Source: Bacillota bacterium (GTDB lineage Bacteria; Bacillota; Clostridia; Tissierellales; Sedimentibacteraceae). Taken from it: 8,710 nucleotides of DNA. The notes under the pieces were generated by a model. That model ran no database searches. It was not told where the DNA came from and saw nothing but the letters and a program-made list of their open reading frames with translations. The number at the start of each line of letters is the position of its first letter. Within the stretch, counting starts at the first letter, position 1. The DNA is taken from positions 1-8,710 of the forward strand of contig JAEZGU010000151.1 of assembly GCA_023416855.1 (NCBI GenBank). The letters run 5' to 3'. Shown in pieces: positions 4,138 to 8,710 of this stretch. A program made the position numbers and the translations under genes.

Positions 4138-7100
4138 AATAGAATTTTGTTTCAACAGTTTCAAAAAACTGACAAGTTTAACAGAATAATTGAAAATTAT
4201 AAACATAATAAACGCCAGCTTATATCAGGTATCAATGATGAAAGTATGGCGTATTTGGTGTCTAATTTAATAGATTCAGCAACTGACAAAATTTTACTTA
4301 TTACAAGCAATGAAGCAAAGTCAAGAAAGTACGAGCAAGAAATTAAGTCATATACAGAAAATGTAGTTAGATTGCTTCCAAAAGAATTTATTTTGTACAA
4401 TGTTGATGCATTAAGCAAAGATGTTGATCATAAAAGAGCTGAAATTTTATACAATATTATTGATTCAAAAAAAAGCATAGTAACAGCATCGATTAATTCG
4501 ATCATAACTAGGGTTATGCCTAAAGATAGATTTAAGGAATCTATAATAGAATTAAAGTATGGCAAAAATTATAATTTAGATGAACTTCGAAGCAGTTTGG
4601 TGAAATTAGGTTATGAAAGAGTTGATTTGATAGAAGGTGTTGGACAATTTTCTATAAGAGGAGGAATAGTTGATGTATTTTCACCTTCAGAAACTAATCC
4701 TGTTAGAATAGAATTCTTTGATGATGAAATTGATTCTTTAAGAATTATTGATATTAAAACGCAACGTTCAATCAAAAACTTAACTGCTACAAAAATAATA
4801 CCATGTGGTGATATATTATTTCATAAAGAAGAAATTAACAAGGTATTAAGTTATATAAAACAAGATTATCAGAACAGATTAGAAAAAATACAAAATATTG
4901 AAAAGTATAAAGAGACAGAAAAAAGACTAACAACTCTATACAACAGCTACAAAGACAGATTAAGTGAAGGGTTGAGTATACAAAATTCTGATCTTATTGT
5001 TCCTTTTGTAAAGAATGATTTTCAAAATGTTTTAGATTATTTTGATGATTATATTTTAATATTAGATGAGCCTGAAAGAATTTTCGAAGAACTGAGCAAT
5101 ATATCAGAGGGCTTTCAAATTAAATATAGTGAACTCTTTGAAAGAGGAGAAATATTTACACAGCAAGAAAATGTTTATATAAAAGAACAGGAATTAAAAG
5201 AAGTAATAGATGAAAAATCCTTTATATCTATAAATGGCAAGGATAAAATCTTTGAATCAGATGATACAGTTTCTTTATTATTTAAAGAAGCAACTTCTTA
5301 TTACGGAAAAATGGAGGATTTGTCAAAAGATTTAAATCGCTTGAAATATAAAGGATATAAAATAGCAATTGTACTTTCAAGCTATGAGGGATGTACAAAA
5401 CTTCACAATTTATTAAATGATTACGACTGTGTAACAACTTTATCTAAAAGCTCAAATATTGCAGCTGAAAGCGGACAAGTGATTTTAGTTCCCGGAGAAT
5501 TAAAAAAGGGATTTGAATACTATGAAAATAAGATTGTAGTACTTACTGAAAACGAAGTATACGGCACTGCTGTTAAAAAAACTCATAAAACAAAAAAACG
5601 AAAAGGCTCTAAAATTGAAATATTTACCGACTTAAAGGTTGGCGACTTTGTTGTACATGAGCACCATGGTATAGGTCAATATATTGGAATAGAAAAAATA
5701 GACGTACAAAATATCAAAAAGGATTATCTTTGCATTAAATATAAAGGCGAAGATAAGTTGTATGTTCCTGTTGACCAAATGTCACTTATTCAAAAATATA
5801 TAGGTTCAGATTCGGAAAAGCCTAAGCTCAACAAAATGGGTAGTGCAGATTGGTCCAAAACTAAGGAGCGCACAAAGCATGCTATAGAAAATATGGCAGC
5901 AGAATTAGTTAAATTATACGCCCAAAGAAAAGTTATCAAAGGCTATGCATACATGGCGGATACTGAATGGCAAAAGGAATTTGAATATAAATTTCCATTC
6001 CAAGAAACAGACGATCAGCTTCGTTGTATAAAAGAAATAAAAAAAGATATGGAAAAACCAATATGTATGGACAGGTTACTTTGCGGTGATGTTGGCTTCG
6101 GCAAGACGGAAGTTGCTATGAGAGCAGCCTTTAAAGCAGTTATGGATTCAAAGCAGGTTGCAATACTTGTTCCTACTACAATACTGGCTCAACAACATTA
6201 TACAAATATTGTGGATAGATTTAGAGGATATCCTGTTAAAATAGAAATGCTTTCAAGGTTCAGAACACCTTATCAACAAGCAAAAGTGATTAATGATCTA
6301 AATAAAGGTCTAATAGATGTGGTGGTTGGAACTCATAAACTTTTATCAAAGGATTTAAAATTTAAGGACTTGGGACTTTTAATTATAGATGAAGAACAAA
6401 GATTTGGAGTTAAGCACAAAGAGCTAATTAAGCAACTAAAATCAAACATTGATGTTCTAACTCTTTCTGCAACACCTATCCCAAGAACATTGCATATGTC
6501 TATGATTGGTGTGCGAGACATGAGTGTAATATCTGAGCCCCCGGGAGACAGATTACCTGTTCAAACATATGTAATTGAGTACAATGAGGGTGTGTTAAAA
6601 GATGCCATTGAAAAAGAAATGTCAAGAGGTGGGCAAATATATTATGTACACAATAGAGTAATAGACATAGATAAAACAGCTTCCAAACTACAAAAATTAG
6701 TTCCGGATGCAAGAATTGCAGTTGCTCATGGACAAATGAGTGAAAGACACTTGGAAAACATAATGTTAGAATTTGTCAGAAAGGAATATGATATATTAGT
6801 ATGCACAACAATTATTGAAACAGGAATGGATATACCTAATGTTAACACCTTGATAATAGACAATTCTGATTATTTAGGACTTTCTCAGCTTTACCAGCTT
6901 AGAGGAAGAATCGGAAGGTCAAATAGAGTGTCATTTGCTTATCTAACATATGAAAAAGACAAAATGTTATCAGAAGTAGCTGATAAAAGATTAAAGGCAA
7001 TAAAAGAATTTACCGAATTTGGCTCAGGCTTTAAAATAGCAATGAGAGATTTGGAAATAAGAGGCTGCGGAAATATATTAGGTGCTGAGCAACATGGACA

Positions 7101-7677
7101 TATGCTTGCTATAGGATATGATTTATATGTTAAATTCTTAGATAGAGCGGTTAAGGAAATTCAAGGAAATATTGTTGAGGATGAAGATGTAGAAACTTCA
7201 GTGGACTTAAATGTAGATGGGTATATACCTGTAACATATATTGAAAATGAAGAACAAAAAATTGAAATTTACAAAAAGATAGCCGCCGCTTCCAATAAGG
7301 ATGATATATATGATATAACAGAAGAAATAATTGATCGCTTTGGTAATCCTCCAAAACAGGTTGACAATCTTCTTAAAATCTCTTATATTAAATCATTAAG
7401 TAAAAAACTAAGGATTAAATCCATAAACCAAGTAGGCAATAGCGTAAATTTTGAGCTTTACACAAACAATGATTTAAATCAGGATATGATTGGTTTTTTA
7501 ATTGAAAACTTCAATTCTAAAATTAAATTTGATGTATCAAAAGATCCTGTTATTAAATATAAATTAGATTCCTTAGAGCAAATAAAAATTCTTGAGGAAC
7601 TTGAGAAATTCTTAGAAATCTTAAATAATTATAAAGCGGGACTAAAAGATCCTGTCTTAGGAGGAAAAAATGATTAA
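4135..7677 (+). CDS. mfd: Mfd, transcription-repair coupling factor
   Basis: This 1180-residue ATP-dependent translocase (about 1177 in Bacillus subtilis) removes RNA polymerase stalled at DNA lesions and recruits the UvrA excision machinery. The N-terminal UvrB-like module (about 1-340) has GVGQFSIRGGIVDVFSPSE (168 onward) and no Walker A site, as expected. The RNA-polymerase-interacting CarD-like domain begins near GDFVVHEHHGIG (503 onward). A relay helix with TKERTKHAIENMA follows at about 576. The translocase lobes carry Walker A GDVGFGKTE (651-659), DEEQ (752-755), LSATPIPRT (777 onward), TTIIETGMDIPN and RGRIGR (923-928). A TRCF domain (about 1015-1115) with YIPVTYIENEEQKIEIYKKI closes the protein. 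All motifs are intact. It starts with TTG directly after the pth stop and overlaps the next gene by 8 bp. No yabK (fin) gene lies before it. Confidence 0.98.
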   Translation: MNRILFQQFQKTDKFNRIIENYKHNKRQLISGINDESMAYLVSNLIDSATDKILLITSNEAKSRKYEQEIKSYTENVVRLLPKEFILYNVDALSKDVDHKRAEILYNIIDSKKSIVTASINSIITRVMPKDRFKESIIELKYGKNYNLDELRSSLVKLGYERVDLIEGVGQFSIRGGIVDVFSPSETNPVRIEFFDDEIDSLRIIDIKTQRSIKNLTATKIIPCGDILFHKEEINKVLSYIKQDYQNRLEKIQNIEKYKETEKRLTTLYNSYKDRLSEGLSIQNSDLIVPFVKNDFQNVLDYFDDYILILDEPERIFEELSNISEGFQIKYSELFERGEIFTQQENVYIKEQELKEVIDEKSFISINGKDKIFESDDTVSLLFKEATSYYGKMEDLSKDLNRLKYKGYKIAIVLSSYEGCTKLHNLLNDYDCVTTLSKSSNIAAESGQVILVPGELKKGFEYYENKIVVLTENEVYGTAVKKTHKTKKRKGSKIEIFTDLKVGDFVVHEHHGIGQYIGIEKIDVQNIKKDYLCIKYKGEDKLYVPVDQMSLIQKYIGSDSEKPKLNKMGSADWSKTKERTKHAIENMAAELVKLYAQRKVIKGYAYMADTEWQKEFEYKFPFQETDDQLRCIKEIKKDMEKPICMDRLLCGDVGFGKTEVAMRAAFKAVMDSKQVAILVPTTILAQQHYTNIVDRFRGYPVKIEMLSRFRTPYQQAKVINDLNKGLIDVVVGTHKLLSKDLKFKDLGLLIIDEEQRFGVKHKELIKQLKSNIDVLTLSATPIPRTLHMSMIGVRDMSVISEPPGDRLPVQTYVIEYNEGVLKDAIEKEMSRGGQIYYVHNRVIDIDKTASKLQKLVPDARIAVAHGQMSERHLENIMLEFVRKEYDILVCTTIIETGMDIPNVNTLIIDNSDYLGLSQLYQLRGRIGRSNRVSFAYLTYEKDKMLSEVADKRLKAIKEFTEFGSGFKIAMRDLEIRGCGNILGAEQHGHMLAIGYDLYVKFLDRAVKEIQGNIVEDEDVETSVDLNVDGYIPVTYIENEEQKIEIYKKIAAASNKDDIYDITEEIIDRFGNPPKQVDNLLKISYIKSLSKKLRIKSINQVGNSVNFELYTNNDLNQDMIGFLIENFNSKIKFDVSKDPVIKYKLDSLEQIKILEELEKFLEILNNYKAGLKDPVLGGKND

Positions 7678-8554
7678 ATTTAAAAAAATACTTACTTTAA
7701 CAATTTGCTTTTTATTAATTTTTACCGTTGCCGGATGCAATAAAAATGATGCAATAAATGAAGAAGGTGTTGTTGCAACAGTAAATGACGAAGTAATAAC
7801 ACAGGAAGAATTAGATATGAATTATGAATTTTATAAGAAAATGAATCCTACAGTTACTAAAGATGATATGTTGGAAAAATTGATTATGGATATATTAATG
7901 GTTGAAGCAGCACAAAAAAGTGGGATTAATGTTGACGAACATCAAATAGAAGATGAATTGGAAAATTTTAAAGCATTAAACAATTCAGAAGCAGATTATC
8001 AGAAATTTCTTAAAGATAATGGATTAACTGAAGAATTCTTAAAAACTGAAATAGAAAAAGAATTTTATATAAATCATTATTTAACTATTGAGATGGATAA
8101 GTTCAATAATCCTTCAGATGAAGATCTTCAAAAAATGTTTGATGAATATCAAATGAAGGAAGAGGTTAGAGCAAGTCATATTTTAGTTAATACTGAGGAT
8201 GAAGCTAAGAACGTTTTAGAAAGAATTAATAAGGGTGATAAATTTGAAGACATCGCAAGAGAAGTATCTATAGATCCAGGCAGTGGAGTTGCGGGTGGAG
8301 ACTTAGGTTATTTTACTCGAATTAAAATGGTAAAACCATTCTCAGATGCTGCATTTAGTATGGAGATAGGTGAAATCAGCGAACCGGTGCAATCAGATTT
8401 TGGATATCATATTATACAATTAACCGATAAAAAAACAGATGATAGCAAAACAATAGAAACAGAAAGAGAAACTCTTACACAATATTATACCTATTTCAAT
8501 TATAATAATTTGCTAGAAAATTTAAAAAATAATGCAGATATAGAAATAAAGTAA
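7670..8554 (+). CDS. prsA: PrsA/SurA-like peptidyl-prolyl isomerase lipoprotein (foldase)
   Basis: This 294-residue exported protein has a lipoprotein signal: basic MIKFKK, a hydrophobic stretch, then the lipobox VAGC with acylated C23. It should be anchored on the outer face of the membrane. Residues about 30-160 form a SurA_N-like helical chaperone region (VVATVNDEVITQEELD). A parvulin domain (about 164-254) follows, with RASHILV (H170), GGDLGYF and FGYHIIQL (H247), the motifs of rotamase PrsA. The tail ends NADIEIK, like Bacillus PrsA, which has 292 residues. By family it helps secreted proteins fold after export. The symbol reflects the family; a paralogous foldase cannot be excluded. A perfect AGGAGG (7659-7664) sits 5 nt before the ATG, inside the end of mfd, and the two genes overlap by 8 bp (7670-7677). 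No clear terminator follows. Confidence 0.9.
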   Translation: MIKFKKILTLTICFLLIFTVAGCNKNDAINEEGVVATVNDEVITQEELDMNYEFYKKMNPTVTKDDMLEKLIMDILMVEAAQKSGINVDEHQIEDELENFKALNNSEADYQKFLKDNGLTEEFLKTEIEKEFYINHYLTIEMDKFNNPSDEDLQKMFDEYQMKEEVRASHILVNTEDEAKNVLERINKGDKFEDIAREVSIDPGSGVAGGDLGYFTRIKMVKPFSDAAFSMEIGEISEPVQSDFGYHIIQLTDKKTDDSKTIETERETLTQYYTYFNYNNLLENLKNNADIEIK

Positions 8555-8710
8555 AAAATGTTAAATATGGTAAAAAGATGTTGCTATTCATAAAATAATG
8601 CTATATAATAAAAAAATGATATTTCCAATAATATCCGTAAACTAAGCGGGATAAAATCTATTAAAGTGCAAATAATAGAAAATATTAAAAGAAATGTCAT
8701 TTAAATATAA
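8555..8710 (+). other. AT-rich intergenic tail
   Basis: Apart from the promoter-like pair at 8581-8609, the only structure seen is a weak hairpin, TATCC (8632-8636) against GGATA (8649-8653), without a T run. I found no coding start with a ribosome site here. Confidence 0.4.
8581..8609 (+). promoter_or_regulatory. Promoter-like pair upstream of a gene beyond the right edge
   Basis: TTGCTA (8581-8586, 4 of 6) and a perfect TATAAT (8604-8609) are 17 bp apart. No gene starts in the remaining 100 bp, so the target, if real, lies past the window or is an RNA. In related genomes spoVT often follows mfd, but nothing in this window shows it. AT-rich sequence makes chance matches fairly likely. Confidence 0.45.

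Overview
The window is an AT-rich segment typical of a low-G+C Firmicute (Clostridia or Tissierellia-like). The evidence is the gene order purR - spoVG - glmU - pth - mfd - foldase lipoprotein, Gram-positive Shine-Dalgarno sites, sigma-A-type promoters and a lipoprotein signal. All genes lie on the + strand. The species cannot be named from the sequence alone.

Layout. Positions 2-532 hold the C-terminal part of a drug/metabolite (EamA-type) membrane transporter, cut by the left edge. Positions 533-597 hold a compact promoter overlapped by a CGAA/TTCG inverted repeat, a probable PurR operator, in front of purR (598-1419). A sigma-A-like promoter (1456-1484) drives the short gene spoVG (1526-1816), which ends in a strong intrinsic terminator (1852-1876). 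Positions 1874-2102 have no gene but hold an organised tandem array of four roughly 60-bp units. Each unit is a stem-loop module plus a conserved linker, and stems and loops are exchanged between units. A second good promoter (2112-2140) starts a tight operon: glmU (2180-3550), pth (3562-4134), mfd (4135-7677, TTG start directly after the pth stop) and a PrsA/SurA-like peptidyl-prolyl isomerase lipoprotein (7670-8554, overlapping mfd by 8 bp). Positions 8555-8710 contain a further promoter-like pair (8581-8609), probably for a gene beyond the right edge.

How the genes fit together. PurR senses PRPP and controls purine genes. GlmU makes UDP-GlcNAc for peptidoglycan. Pth recycles peptidyl-tRNA. 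Mfd rescues stalled RNA polymerase and recruits repair. The foldase assists exported proteins. SpoVG is a small RNA/DNA-binding regulator. This is a reduced form of the Bacillus purR-yabJ-spoVG-gcaD-prs-ctc-spoVC-yabK-mfd cluster: yabJ, prs, ctc and yabK are absent from the window.

The most unusual part is the stem-loop array between the spoVG terminator and the glmU promoter. The protein genes are otherwise conventional housekeeping genes. I found no mobile element gene, CRISPR array, tRNA or rRNA.
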